DNA from: Myxococcales bacterium
GTDB taxonomy: Bacteria; Myxococcota_A; Polyangia; Palsa-1104
Reading direction: 5' to 3'
DNA: 64,000 nucleotides
Assembly: GCA_028287105.1 (NCBI GenBank)
Contig: JAQBQH010000188.1
Location: 1 to 64,000 of the forward strand
In this document: piece by piece, positions 24,540-34,791 of the stretch
How positions within the stretch are numbered: the first letter of the stretch is position 1
Layout: each line of letters begins with the position of its first letter
Made by a program: the position numbers and the translations under genes
Notes under the pieces: model-generated
Told to the model about the DNA's origin: nothing
Seen by the model: only the letters and a program-made list of their open reading frames with translations
The model's database searches: none

Positions 24540-25850
24540 ATGAAGCAGACCTCGTTGGTCCGCGCCGTGATCCTTTTCGGCGTCCTCGTCGCCTCGCGGT
24601 CCGCATCTGCCGCCGACATCCCCTACCGGAGCTTCAGCGGATCGGCCACCATGGGTCCGCAGGCGGAGGCGTTCGCCGCCAAGCTCGCCGCGCTGTCGAA
24701 TCTCGCGCTCGGCTCGGGCAACGCGGTCCGCTTCGTCAAGCTCCCGGGCCTGCCGCCCATTCCGTCTCGTTTCGGCGGCAGCATGGTCGCTGCCGTCGCC
24801 GCCGGTACGAACGCCGGCGGCTTCGACGCCGCCTACATCTCGGGCACCGACATCAACAAGGCCTGGGGCTTCATCTATAACTCCGGCGTTCCGTTCGGCC
24901 CGCGGTTCGACGAATTCACCGGCTTCTTGTACGGAAAGGCTGCCGCCGGCGGACAGTCGAGCGGCCTCGAGCTGATGCAATCGATCCTCGACGCGCGCCG
25001 GCAGAACGTAGTCGCGATCCCCATCGTCGCCAGCTCGGAGCAGCTCTCGGGCTGGTTTCCGTTGCCGCTCGGCAACAACGACGCGCACTATCGGGGAATC
25101 GGTCTGGCCGGGTTGTGCCAGCAGCGATGGACCCTGCGCTACCTGCCGCCCGGCGAGTACGTGCTCGGCAAAGCGTGCGACACGCTCGTCGCCGAGCGGG
25201 TGATCGCCGCCAAGAACATTCGCTTCATCGCGGCGGTTCCGGGCGGCGGCTCCCTCGTCGAGGCGGTCAGAAGCGGCCAGCTGCAGGGATTCGAGTTCGC
25301 CACACCGCTCGACGACGTCTCGCAGCTCTTCGCCACCGCCGACAACCCCGGCACCGTCGGCGTTCGTTTCGTCCACACGCCGGGCTGGCATCAGGAGTTC
25401 CTCATCACCTGGATGCTCATCAACAAAGATGTCTGGAGCTCGCTCTCGCCGGCGCAGCAGGCGCTGACCTCGAGCGTCGCGCGCGACCACGTGCTCTCCT
25501 CGTACGGCGAGAGCATGCAACGCCAGGGAGATGCGCTCCGCTTCATCCTCGGTGCCAATCGCGCCGACTCCAACCGCGACAACGACATCGTCCTGAGCGA
25601 GTGGCCGGAGCGGGATCAACAGCGGCTCAGCCGCGCGACGAACCAGGTCCTGAACGAACGGACTGTCGACCCGTCGCTGCCCGCCGAAGACCGCCAGGAT
25701 CTGTTCACCATCCTGGAGACGCTGCGCAAATACGTGCGCGCGAACATCCTGTACTGGACGGTGCGCGGCCCTCGCCGCGAGCTGCGCCTCGAGCGCTGGA
25801 CCAGCCCCACCGGCGAGCCGTGGCTCGACGACGCGCCCCGCGACCGCTGA
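24540..25850 (+). CDS. TRAP transporter-type solute-binding protein (DctP family)
   Basis: This 436-residue periplasmic protein has a cleavable signal (VLVASRSASAA). DctP-family hallmarks follow: FGGSMVAAVAAGTNAGGFDA, SGTDINKAWGFIYNSGVPFG, and the late segment WHQEFLITWMLINKDVWSSL with its W-x-x-L-x-x-x-x-Q ending. Such proteins deliver organic acids or related ligands to DctQM membrane subunits, but no DctQ or DctM gene lies in the window. It is therefore an orphan, or serves a distant or non-transport role. It is longer than typical DctP (about 330 residues). Frames upstream of ATG 24540 lack signal-peptide character. Confidence 0.82.
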   Translation: MKQTSLVRAVILFGVLVASRSASAADIPYRSFSGSATMGPQAEAFAAKLAALSNLALGSGNAVRFVKLPGLPPIPSRFGGSMVAAVAAGTNAGGFDAAYISGTDINKAWGFIYNSGVPFGPRFDEFTGFLYGKAAAGGQSSGLELMQSILDARRQNVVAIPIVASSEQLSGWFPLPLGNNDAHYRGIGLAGLCQQRWTLRYLPPGEYVLGKACDTLVAERVIAAKNIRFIAAVPGGGSLVEAVRSGQLQGFEFATPLDDVSQLFATADNPGTVGVRFVHTPGWHQEFLITWMLINKDVWSSLSPAQQALTSSVARDHVLSSYGESMQRQGDALRFILGANRADSNRDNDIVLSEWPERDQQRLSRATNQVLNERTVDPSLPAEDRQDLFTILETLRKYVRANILYWTVRGPRRELRLERWTSPTGEPWLDDAPRDR

Positions 25851-25881
25851 AGCGCCGGCGCTGACGCCAGGCGGCGAACCG

Positions 25882-25917
25882 ATGGCCAGGACTGCGCCTT
25901 GCAGTAAGGCTGGCCAT
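25882..25917 (+). promoter_or_regulatory. Nested hairpin occluding a start codon
   Basis: ATGGCCAG (25882-25889) pairs with CTGGCCAT (25910-25917), whose last bases belong to the ATG of the following gene. Inside, ACTGC (25891-25895) pairs with GCAGT (25901-25905). The AAGG ribosome-binding site (25906-25909) sits in the internal loop. The structure could hold the start codon closed, as in translational control. Confidence 0.45.
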
Positions 25918-27016
25918 GACCAAGTGGTGCCTCGTGCCCCTGGCCTTCAGTGTCATCGGCTGCGGCGGCGGCGGGACGGCGTCGACAGCGACGGTGGGCT
26001 CAACGCCGGACATCCCGACGGCGAGCGTCGACGGCGGCGTCGACGGCGGCACCGACGGCGGCACCAACGGCGGAGAGGCAGCGCCGCCCAGCTGGTTCGT
26101 CACGTCGGTACCATCCCAGGGGCTCATCATGAGCATCTGGGGCGCCAACAAAGAGAACGTCGTTGCCATCGACGATCACGGCGCGATCTGGAGCTCGTCC
26201 GGCGACGACCAATGGTCGCTGGCACAGGACACCGGCTTCGACGGCGCCGGCCTCAATGCGGTGACCGGCGATAGCGGGCAAAATCTGTTCGCCGGCGGCT
26301 GGAGCCGGCAGCTCTGGCACTCGAGCGACGCCGGTCGCAGCTGGGCGCTCGTCCCGACCTCCAAGGCAATTCGCATCAACGCGCTCGGGCTGGCAAACGG
26401 CGTCCTCATCGTCGGCGCTGAAGAGGGGCTCTACTCCTCAAGAGATGGCGGCCGGAGCCTCGTCGCCGCCGGCGGTGTCACGGATCCGGTCAATGGCGTC
26501 TACGCGCACGGTGACGCCGTCTACGCGGTCGGGGTGAACCAAACGACGTCGTTGGTCACGGCCTACACCTCGCGCGACGCGGGGCTGACCTTCCGCGCCG
26601 TCGCGCTCGACCAGATCCATCGCTGGACCACCGGCGGCATCTGGAGCGACGGTGCCGGCACCGTTTTCCTCGACGGCAACGCGATGGAGCCGCCCGGCGT
26701 TCCCGCAAAAGACGCGACCCAGCTCGGCTACGTCGCCGTGTCGCACGACGATGGCGCAAGCTTCGTGTCGCAGGAGCTCTCGCCCCCGATGTTACTCGTC
26801 CGCGCCTGGGGCACGAGCGCGAGCGACGTCTGGATTTCGGGAGTGGGCAGACAGCTCGCGCACTTCGACGGCACGACCTGGACTCGCAGCGTTCTGCCCG
26901 GAACCTCGCCTCCCGACGGTTCGTGGACCACCCTCAGCTCGATCTGGGGGACCGCAGCGGACGACATCTACGTCGGCGGCGACCACGGCCTCATCGCGCA
27001 CCTGCGCCGGCGCTGA
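25916..27016 (+). CDS. Second YCF48-like propeller lipoprotein
   Basis: This 366-residue lipoprotein has lipobox SVIGC and the repetitive linker VDGGVDGGTDGGTNGG. A propeller domain follows with S-x-D-x-G-x-S-W/F type repeats (SSDAGRSWALVPTS, SSRDGGRSLVAAGG, SHDDGASFVSQE) and W-G-x-x-x-x-D-V-W-I/V-x-G motifs (WGTSASDVWISG, WGTAADDIYVGG). It is probably a surface or outer-membrane-anchored binding protein. The start codon lies within a hairpin (25882-25917). The upstream TRAP-type gene ends 65 bases before it. Confidence 0.85.
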   Translation: MTKWCLVPLAFSVIGCGGGGTASTATVGSTPDIPTASVDGGVDGGTDGGTNGGEAAPPSWFVTSVPSQGLIMSIWGANKENVVAIDDHGAIWSSSGDDQWSLAQDTGFDGAGLNAVTGDSGQNLFAGGWSRQLWHSSDAGRSWALVPTSKAIRINALGLANGVLIVGAEEGLYSSRDGGRSLVAAGGVTDPVNGVYAHGDAVYAVGVNQTTSLVTAYTSRDAGLTFRAVALDQIHRWTTGGIWSDGAGTVFLDGNAMEPPGVPAKDATQLGYVAVSHDDGASFVSQELSPPMLLVRAWGTSASDVWISGVGRQLAHFDGTTWTRSVLPGTSPPDGSWTTLSSIWGTAADDIYVGGDHGLIAHLRRR

Positions 27017-27057
27017 TCGTCGCCGGCGACTGGCGCGCGCACGACCTGAACGAACCG

Positions 27058-29016
27058 TCACGCGTCGAGGGGAATCGACACGACTGTCATCGGTACCTTC
27101 TCCTGCTGTAGGCGGGTCTGCAATCGAACGGCGTCGTCGTCTCGGAGCAGCGGATCGATCGCAGACGCGTCCGCGCCGGCCCGGAAGCCCACGACCATCG
27201 CCTGCGTCCCACGTCTGTGGATGACTTGCATGACCAACTCCACCGCGGTCTCGATGATGTCTGCGCCACGTCGGAGCTCGACCGTAATCCGCCAGCCTCG
27301 TCGCCGCGCGTGCTCAGCGACCGATTCGAGCGCGCGCCGGCGTTCGCTTTCGAGCTGACGCAAGCGCTCCTCTCCCTCCACCGCTTCCGCGTCGACGAGT
27401 GACACGCCGGCCAGCACGATCTCGGAAAACTGGAAAGGCATTCGCTCGAGCCATTTGAGCGCGAGCTGCGGGAACTCCGAGCGCTGGCTGAAGATGACCA
27501 CGACCGCGAGCGGCGCGCCGGTCGCTGCTGCCGGTTCGGGTCGAGGCGCCGTAGGCGCGAGCTGTTCGCTCATCTGCTCGATGGCCGTCGTCATGGCGCG
27601 GTAGCGACGCCGAATCCTCAACGACACCAACGTGGCGGTCGCGATCAGCGCGAGCATCACGACCGACGGTTTCCAGTGCGTCGCTATCGTGCCGACGAGG
27701 ATGACTCCGCACAGGACCAGGGCGGTGCCGTGCACGGCCGCGTCGACCCGCCACCCCGGGTCGGCGGATCGGCGACGCCGCACGGCGTGACGCAGCATTG
27801 CCCACTGGCTGATCGAGAACGTCGTGAAGACCGCGATCACGAATGCGACGACGAGCGGCTCGATACCTCCGCGCGCCACAAGGGCGGTGCCGATCGCCGC
27901 AGCCGCGATGAGCAGAATGCCCGGCGCGGGTGCGAGGCGACCATTCAAACGGGCGAACCGACGAGGGACGAAACGGTCGGTCGACAGTGCGCCGAGGATT
28001 CGCGGCCCGTCGACGAATCCGGTCTGAGCGGCTTGTACGAGCAAGACCGCCTCGGCAAGCAGCGGCAGCGTCACCAGGACAAAACGAAACGGTTTGCTCG
28101 ATACTCCGAGGTCGGACGCAAATCGCTCGAACAGCACCGCGTTCAAGGTCTTGGTGCCCGCGGGCCTGACGTCGTAGACGAGGTAGTCGACGAGGATCGC
28201 GGCGATGATCACACCCGGAACCCCGACGAGGAGCAACATCGTGCGTCGTGCGCTGCGAACCTTCGGCTCGCGAAGGACCGGGAGACCGTTCGAAACCGAT
28301 TCCATCCCGGTGTAGATGGATCCGCCAAGGGCATAAGCGAGCAGCAGCTTCCACAACGTTCCACCGGTTCCATGCTCGGCGACGCTCTGTCGCATCTCCG
28401 TCGGTATGGCGACCACCGCAGCCGGCAATTCGTGAAATCGGTGGACCGCGGCCGCCCCGAGGATGCAGAGGTGCGAGACGACGAAGAGCAGCACGATCGG
28501 AGCCAGGACGGCGACGGACGCCTTGACGCCCCGCAGATTGACAACCGCCAATGCGAGGATGAGGCCGACCGCGATCGCCATCCTCGGCAGGTGCCACGTA
28601 GCAGGCACGACATCGGATATGGCGCGCACGCAGGTCACGACGGACACGGAGACGTTGAGCGCCGCATCGAACACCAGCGCCACACCCGACACCAGCGCCA
28701 GTCGCTCGCCGACGGTGTGCTTCGCAGCGGTATAGCCACCACCGCCGTGAGGGAACTGCGCAATCATTCGCATGTACGCGACGGCGAGGAGGACGAGCGT
28801 TCCGACTGTCGCGGCAGTCGAAATCAACAGGACGAAGCGCAGACCGCCGGCGGCGCGCCCGAGGACGTCGGGACCGTAAACGCACGAGCCCAGCAGGTCG
28901 CCGCCCATCGCGATCCAGGCAGCCATCACTCCGACCGTAATCCGGCTGAGGATTCGTGAATCCCCAACGTCGACGTCCTTTCCGAACAGCGCTTGCCGGA
29001 GCTCTACAAACGACAT
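27058..29016 (-). CDS. KimA-like potassium/proton symporter with USP-like C-terminal domain
   Basis: This protein of about 652 residues has twelve predicted membrane helices in the APC superfamily. It matches KimA (B. subtilis YdaO) in motif order: GSCVYGPDVL, QFPHGGGGYTAAKHTVGE, VVNLRGVKAS, GMESVSNGLPVLREPKVRSA, QTGFVDGPRILGALSTDRFV. KimA imports K+ with protons. The cytoplasmic tail (about the last 150 residues, from APLAVVVIFSQRSEFPQLA) has an alpha/beta pattern like universal stress proteins and may be regulatory. GTG 29034 is an alternative start. No c-di-AMP riboswitch is seen in the 100 bases upstream. Confidence 0.85.
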   Translation of the reverse strand: MSFVELRQALFGKDVDVGDSRILSRITVGVMAAWIAMGGDLLGSCVYGPDVLGRAAGGLRFVLLISTAATVGTLVLLAVAYMRMIAQFPHGGGGYTAAKHTVGERLALVSGVALVFDAALNVSVSVVTCVRAISDVVPATWHLPRMAIAVGLILALAVVNLRGVKASVAVLAPIVLLFVVSHLCILGAAAVHRFHELPAAVVAIPTEMRQSVAEHGTGGTLWKLLLAYALGGSIYTGMESVSNGLPVLREPKVRSARRTMLLLVGVPGVIIAAILVDYLVYDVRPAGTKTLNAVLFERFASDLGVSSKPFRFVLVTLPLLAEAVLLVQAAQTGFVDGPRILGALSTDRFVPRRFARLNGRLAPAPGILLIAAAAIGTALVARGGIEPLVVAFVIAVFTTFSISQWAMLRHAVRRRRSADPGWRVDAAVHGTALVLCGVILVGTIATHWKPSVVMLALIATATLVSLRIRRRYRAMTTAIEQMSEQLAPTAPRPEPAAATGAPLAVVVIFSQRSEFPQLALKWLERMPFQFSEIVLAGVSLVDAEAVEGEERLRQLESERRRALESVAEHARRRGWRITVELRRGADIIETAVELVMQVIHRRGTQAMVVGFRAGADASAIDPLLRDDDAVRLQTRLQQEKVPMTVVSIPLDA

Positions 29017-29134
29017 TCCAGAGAGGATCGACACCGATCCGGGCCGCGAGTATCGGCGATTGGCCCCAGACAGGAATCAGTCGGCTGCCTGCGGGCGGTC
29101 AAGCGTTGCCGTTAGCGTGATTGACTCCGGGCGC

Positions 29135-30360
<1,226 letters not shown>

Positions 30361-30364
<4 letters not shown>

Positions 30365-30453
30365 CGGCCGACGGCCAATCCCGCGGCCGGCGGCGCGGCG
30401 AATGCGCGCAGCAGGCTCGGTCGCGACCTGGGCTGCTTGCTACGGCTCTCCAT
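30361..30453 (-). CDS. Possible 30-residue leader ORF coupled to the permease
   Basis: ATG at 30453 has AGGAG five bases upstream and opens a 30-codon frame that begins MESRSKQPRSRP. Its TGA overlaps the permease ATG (ATGA). The permease lacks its own ribosome-binding site, so this small frame may load ribosomes for it. No homology is recognised and the peptide itself may be irrelevant. Confidence 0.4.
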
Positions 30454-30564
30454 TGCATCTCCTGAAATGGCGGATAGGCCGGGATTCGTCAACGTTGTTC
30501 GCCGGCAGCCTTCCGTAACCGACCGCACCTGCGCAAGCCTGTGCTAACGTGAGGACCGCTTTTC

Positions 30565-31068
30565 ATGTGCCTGGTCTGGCCACTCTTCCGCATGTTGCTC
30601 GTCGCTGCCAGCGTCGCCCTCGTCGGATGCGATACGCCGCACACCGCCGTCGTCTTTCAGAATGACTACCCCGGGTCGGCCGCGGCCCAGCTCGTCGTCT
30701 ATCGAGCTTTCTGGGAGGCGACGTCATTGCAAGACCCGCTCTTGCCGGGCGCCCGCTCCGACCCGCTGGATTCCGTTGCCGCGTCGCCGAGCAGCGCCTA
30801 CGTCCTGCTCGCGCCTGGATGGGATCCGGCCAGCTCCACACCGCCCACGTCGCTCATCGTCCTGCAATCGACGAACGGGTTCGAGCTTCACTTCAACGAC
30901 ACGCTGCGCATTGTGATCGACGACTCGGCGTTCGCCGGCAGCTGTGCCGCCGGGAGCTTCCTGTCCCAGGACCAGGCCGATTTCATCACTCAGCGCGTCT
31001 TTGCGAGCGACTTCGCGGCGCTCACGTACGACGCTGCGACCTGCACGACCAGGAGCGCGCGACCGTGA
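30565..31068 (+). CDS. Small lipoprotein upstream of porin gene
   Basis: This protein of about 167 residues has lipobox VALVGC; the true start may be ATG 30592 (MLLVAASVALVGC), which gives a conventional signal. The mature domain is beta-rich and not recognised, with two late cysteines that could form a disulphide (GSCAAGSF and ATCTTR). The stop TGA overlaps the ATG of the porin gene (TGATG), so the two are coupled; a porin-associated lipoprotein is plausible. Confidence 0.75.
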   Translation: MCLVWPLFRMLLVAASVALVGCDTPHTAVVFQNDYPGSAAAQLVVYRAFWEATSLQDPLLPGARSDPLDSVAASPSSAYVLLAPGWDPASSTPPTSLIVLQSTNGFELHFNDTLRIVIDDSAFAGSCAAGSFLSQDQADFITQRVFASDFAALTYDAATCTTRSARP

Positions 31069-32528
31069 TGAGGGTGCGCCTGCTCTCGGTCGCGTTGATC
31101 GCTGGCAGCCTCTTCGCTTCCGTGCCGGTCCACGCTCAGGCCGGTCCGCCGTCGGCTCACGAGGATGTCGCGTTCGACTTCATGAACCTGCTCGCCCATC
31201 GCGGCTTACACAATCTGGAGCACGAGCGCTGGAACGTATACGGACAATTCACGTACATCACGAGCTTCAAGTTGCCGTTCCACGCTCCGTACACGAATGC
31301 GAACGGAAGCATCAATTCGCTCGTTCCGGATTACGAGCGCAGCTTCACGGGTAGCTTCACCCTCTTCTTCGGGTTGAGGCTGTGGCGCGGCGCCGAGGTC
31401 TATTTCGTCCCCGAGGTCATATCGGAGCGTCCGCTGTCGAACCTGCGCGGGCTCGGCGGGGCCATCCAGAACTTCGAGCTTCAGAAGGGCGGATCGGAAA
31501 CCCCACAAGTCTACCGGGCGCGCACCTACCTTCAGCAAACCATCGGACTCGGCGGACACGCCGTGCCCAAGGACTCCAATCCGCTGCAGCTCGGGTCGGT
31601 CGTCGACAGCCGCCGACTCGTGCTGACCATCGGCAACTTCAGCATCCTCGATGTGTTCGACCGGAACTCCGTCTCGGGCGATCCGCGCCAGCGCTTCTTC
31701 AACATGGCCTTCATGACCTACGCTGCGTGGGACTTCCCATCGGACGCGCGCGGCTACTCGTGGGGCGCGGCCGCCGAGCTCTATTGGGACAATTGGTCCG
31801 CTCGCATCGCGCGCATCACCCCGCCGCAGAACCCGAACCAGCTCCCGATCGATTTTCGCTTCTGGATGTTCTACGGCGACCAACTCGAGTTGGAGCATGA
31901 CCACGTCCTCTTCGGACAGCCGGGCGCCGTACGCATCCTCGGCTATCACAATCACGTGCAGACGGGACGCTTCGACGAGGCCATCGCCGCCTACCGCGGC
32001 GACCCGGCGAAGAACGCCGCGAGCTGCGGCGATCGCTTCAACTACGGATCGGGAAACGCTACCGCGCCCGATCTCTGCTGGGTGCGAAGGGGCAACGACA
32101 AGCTCGGCATCGGGATCGATCTCGAGCAATACGTCGCCAGAGGCATCGGCCTGTTCGCGCGCGCGATGTACTCCGACGGGCAGACCGAGGTCGACGCCTT
32201 CAACTCGCCCGACCGTTCGCTCTCGTTCGGCGCTCTGGCCGCGGGCTCGCTGTGGCAACGGCCCTTCGACGTCGCCGGAGTCGGCTTCGGCGCGAGCTGG
32301 ATCTCCGACGTCCACGCCGAGTATCTATCGATGGGCGGCATCGACGGCTTCGTCGGAGATGGCCACCTCAAGCAAGCCGCCGAGGGCGTCGTCGAAGGCT
32401 TCTATAGCGTAAACCTGCTCAAGGCGATCTGGCTGGCGGCCGACTATCAGTTCATCTGGAATCCGGGGTTCAACGCCGACCGCGGGCCGCTACACATCCT
32501 CAGCGCCAAGGTCCATGCCGAGTTCTAG
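31068..32528 (+). CDS. OprB-like carbohydrate-selective porin
   Basis: This 486-residue outer-membrane protein has a signal peptide ending VPVHAQA. The OprB-family pattern is visible in the early segment WNVYGQFTYITSFKLPFHAP, the central GNFSILDVFDRNSVSGDPRQRFFNMAFMTY (only part is diagnostic: GNFSILDVFDRN), and a C-terminal barrel strand ending in Phe (LHILSAKVHAEF). Such porins pass mono- and oligosaccharides. The operon also includes an upstream lipoprotein and a downstream barrel protein whose start lies inside this gene's end. Confidence 0.88.
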   Translation: MRVRLLSVALIAGSLFASVPVHAQAGPPSAHEDVAFDFMNLLAHRGLHNLEHERWNVYGQFTYITSFKLPFHAPYTNANGSINSLVPDYERSFTGSFTLFFGLRLWRGAEVYFVPEVISERPLSNLRGLGGAIQNFELQKGGSETPQVYRARTYLQQTIGLGGHAVPKDSNPLQLGSVVDSRRLVLTIGNFSILDVFDRNSVSGDPRQRFFNMAFMTYAAWDFPSDARGYSWGAAAELYWDNWSARIARITPPQNPNQLPIDFRFWMFYGDQLELEHDHVLFGQPGAVRILGYHNHVQTGRFDEAIAAYRGDPAKNAASCGDRFNYGSGNATAPDLCWVRRGNDKLGIGIDLEQYVARGIGLFARAMYSDGQTEVDAFNSPDRSLSFGALAAGSLWQRPFDVAGVGFGASWISDVHAEYLSMGGIDGFVGDGHLKQAAEGVVEGFYSVNLLKAIWLAADYQFIWNPGFNADRGPLHILSAKVHAEF

Positions 32529-33504
32529 CCGTCGTCGCGCCGTCGGCCTCGCCTTCGTGGTGATGGCAATGGCCGCGAATGCATCGTCCGCGGATGCGCA
32601 ACAGCAAGCCAAAGGCTTCGCCGTCGAGCGCTTGTATCCGTCGGCGCCCACGGGCGGCTGGTTCGTGATGGACGACCTCGACATCGAGGGCGCGCTTGGT
32701 GGTGCCATGGCGCTGACCCTTGGATACGCGCACAACCCGTTGCGCGTGCCGAACGGTTCGCAACCGCTCGCCGTCGTCTCGGATGAGGCGATTGCCGACT
32801 TCGCCTTTGCGCTCACCTACAGCCGTTGGCGGTTCTACCTGAATCTGGACGTGCCGCTCGTCATCACCGGCCACAGCGGTACGATCGGCGATCATGCGTT
32901 CACTTCTCCGTCGGTGGATCTGGCGTCGACACCCGATCGGCTTCTCGATCCTCGCATCGGCGTCGACGTCCGCATCTTCGGAGCTGCGAAGGCGCGCTTT
33001 CGACTCGGCGCCGGCGCGCAGCTCTTCGTGCCCAACGGCGACCGCGCCGACTACTACACGGACGATACGTTCCGCGGCATGGTGCGGCTGCTCTTCGCAG
33101 GCGACGTGGGACTGTTCTCGTATGCGGGCCAGCTCGGCGTCCACATCCGGCCGCTCGATGATTCAGCCACGCCGGGGAGCCCCAAGGGAAGCGAGCTGCT
33201 GTTCGGCGTCGCCGCTGGCGTGCGGCTACCCGTCGCTGCGCGCCGGAGCCTGGCCGTCGTCGTCGGCCCCGAGCTCTTTCTCGCGACGGCGTTTCGATCC
33301 TTCTTCGGCACGAATGGCACGGCGCTGGAGTGCCTGCTCTCCGGCCGGCTCGAAGGAACGCGCGACGATAGGCTGCAATGGCGACTCAAGCTCGGCGTCG
33401 GTGCCGGCCTGACCGAGCGCTTTTCGGTCCCCGAGATTCGCGTCATCGCTGGTATCGAGGTCTTCAATCACAATCGCCGTCCGTCGCTCACGTCGACACG
33501 ATAG
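32515..33504 (+). CDS. Outer-membrane beta-barrel protein
   Basis: This 329-residue protein has a signal peptide ending SSADA. The segment QAKGFAVERLYPSAPTGGW near the mature N-terminus is typical of barrels that in related species are fused to a C-terminal OmpA-type peptidoglycan-binding domain. Here the protein stops after the barrel, so the OmpA domain is absent. Amphipathic strands continue to the C-terminus. It overlaps the end of the OprB-like porin gene by 14 bases and is the third gene of this operon. Confidence 0.85.
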   Translation: MPSSSRRRAVGLAFVVMAMAANASSADAQQQAKGFAVERLYPSAPTGGWFVMDDLDIEGALGGAMALTLGYAHNPLRVPNGSQPLAVVSDEAIADFAFALTYSRWRFYLNLDVPLVITGHSGTIGDHAFTSPSVDLASTPDRLLDPRIGVDVRIFGAAKARFRLGAGAQLFVPNGDRADYYTDDTFRGMVRLLFAGDVGLFSYAGQLGVHIRPLDDSATPGSPKGSELLFGVAAGVRLPVAARRSLAVVVGPELFLATAFRSFFGTNGTALECLLSGRLEGTRDDRLQWRLKLGVGAGLTERFSVPEIRVIAGIEVFNHNRRPSLTSTR

Positions 33505-33531
33505 GTCGCTGTTCTCAGACGCGATCGCCGC

Positions 33532-34263
33532 TCAGAAGCGGCCGCCGATCGACGCGGTGGCGCCGCCGACGGATCGATTGACGCCGAAGGTAACGTCTCG
33601 GACCTGGCGGTAGCCGAAGTAGCTCATGATCGCGCCGCCGACGGCGCCCGCAACGCCGACGGGCACGAGGACGAGGCCGGCGATGCGACTACGCTGGCCG
33701 TCGTCGTAGAGCGATCGTGCCTGCGAGTCCCACGCGCCGCCAACGCCGGTGATGCGATCGAGCTGCTGGCCGTCGGAGACCGACAACGCCAGGTAGTAGG
33801 CGCCGAGCGCCAAGGTCACGGCACTGCCGGCCAGCATGATCGGGCCACCGAGGCGCAGGGCGGTTCGGCTGCGCGGCGCCGCCACGACGTCGACCGGTGG
33901 AGGCGCGGATCCCATCGATGCGATCGGCGGCGAGCGCTGCTGCTCGGCGCGTAGCTCCTGCAGGCGCTGCTCGACATCGGCGCGGTTGGGCGCTCTCGGC
34001 TCCAATCTCAGATAGGTCGAATAGAGGAACGCCGCCTGCTCGCGGCTACCCTTCAGTCGATATGCCTGCGCCAGATTGAACAGGAGCTTGGGCGCGCCCG
34101 AAAGCTCGTAGGCTTGCTTGAACTCGGTGATGGCGCCGTCGAATTCGGCGAGGTTGTAGAGCACGTTGCCGCGGTCGTAGTGCTCGCGCGCCTCACGAAT
34201 GCGATCGCCGGCCGAGGCCGGCGAGGCCAACGCGATCAAGAAGGCGACCGCAAGGCACCGCAC
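33532..34263 (-). CDS. TPR protein paralogous to 8764-9336
   Basis: This 243-residue protein has a signal sequence (VAFLIALASPASA), two to three TPR repeats (REHYDRGNVLYNLAEFDGAI, KLLFNLAQAYRLKGSREQAA) and a Pro-rich linker. Two hydrophobic segments follow (LGGPIMLAGSAVTLALGAYY; IAGLVLVPVGVAGAVGGAIM). GTG at 34263 begins one base after the stop of the lipoprotein gene upstream; the longer frame to 34593 runs through that gene and is rejected. Like the paralogue at 8764-9336, it is coupled to a secreted lipoprotein. Confidence 0.85.
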   Translation of the reverse strand: MRCLAVAFLIALASPASAGDRIREAREHYDRGNVLYNLAEFDGAITEFKQAYELSGAPKLLFNLAQAYRLKGSREQAAFLYSTYLRLEPRAPNRADVEQRLQELRAEQQRSPPIASMGSAPPPVDVVAAPRSRTALRLGGPIMLAGSAVTLALGAYYLALSVSDGQQLDRITGVGGAWDSQARSLYDDGQRSRIAGLVLVPVGVAGAVGGAIMSYFGYRQVRDVTFGVNRSVGGATASIGGRF

Positions 34264-34264
34264 T

Positions 34265-34669
34265 TCAGTCGCCCCCACCGCCACCATGACCGCCGCCGCC
34301 GCCACCATGACCACCGCCGCTGCCGCCACCGCCGCCACCGCCACCCCCGCCACCGCCACCGCCACCACCGCCAGCACCGCCACCCCCGCAGGGAGCGCCG
34401 CACGTATACGTGACGCTGCTGCAGGGATCGTACAGCGTGCCGCAGGCGACGTTCTCGGAGATGCACGTCTTGGTCTTGCACATCGCGTCCGAGCTTCCAC
34501 CGTCGGTGAGCCGATGCCAGCAGTGCCGGTCGGAGCCGCAAACGTAGTCGGGCGGGCACTCTCCTGCGTCGCCGCACGCGAGCTTGCCGTCACCGAGATC
34601 CGGACTGAAGCAGCCGGCGGCAGTCAGGGCGACCGTGACCGCCAACATTCGCGCCGCCACATGCCTCAT
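34265..34669 (-). CDS. Small Cys-containing lipoprotein with poly-Gly tail
   Basis: This 134-residue lipoprotein has lipobox TAAGC and a Cys-rich domain of about 70 residues (LACGDAGECPPDYVCGSDRH). A C-terminal tail of some 45 residues is almost only Gly with occasional Ser and His, ending GGGGD. GTG at 34678 is an alternative start. The tail is coded by a GCC/ACC-rich microsatellite on the plus strand, which could vary in length. It is the first gene of a pair with the TPR protein. Confidence 0.75.
   Translation of the reverse strand: MRHVAARMLAVTVALTAAGCFSPDLGDGKLACGDAGECPPDYVCGSDRHCWHRLTDGGSSDAMCKTKTCISENVACGTLYDPCSSVTYTCGAPCGGGGAGGGGGGGGGGGGGGGGGSGGGHGGGGGGHGGGGGD
34268..34390. repeat. 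GCC/ACC microsatellite encoding poly-Gly tail
   Basis: Short imperfect repeats of CCGCCA and CCACCG types fill this stretch of the plus strand and encode the Gly tail of the lipoprotein on the minus strand. Such tracts are prone to slippage. Confidence 0.8.
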
Positions 34670-34791
34670 GTAGATCACGTAAGCACCGAACCTCGGGTCT
34701 CCACGCTAGAAGACAGCCCCGATCCCCGAGTCGGCGTGAACTATTTTCTCGATCGCGGCCGCCCCCAAAAGGGGCACGCAGCGGAACAACT

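Noticed and set aside
22760-27016. Photosystem II assembly function for the YCF48-like proteins
   Set aside because: There are no photosynthesis genes, and both are lipoproteins with generic propeller repeats; only the fold is claimed.
29035-29134. c-di-AMP riboswitch before the KimA-like gene
   Set aside because: The 100 bases between the permease and transporter genes show no ydaO-type conserved core, and are too short for it.
34268-34390. Possible CRISPR-like repeat
   Set aside because: The repeat is a six-base microsatellite coding for poly-Gly; there are no spacers and no cas genes.
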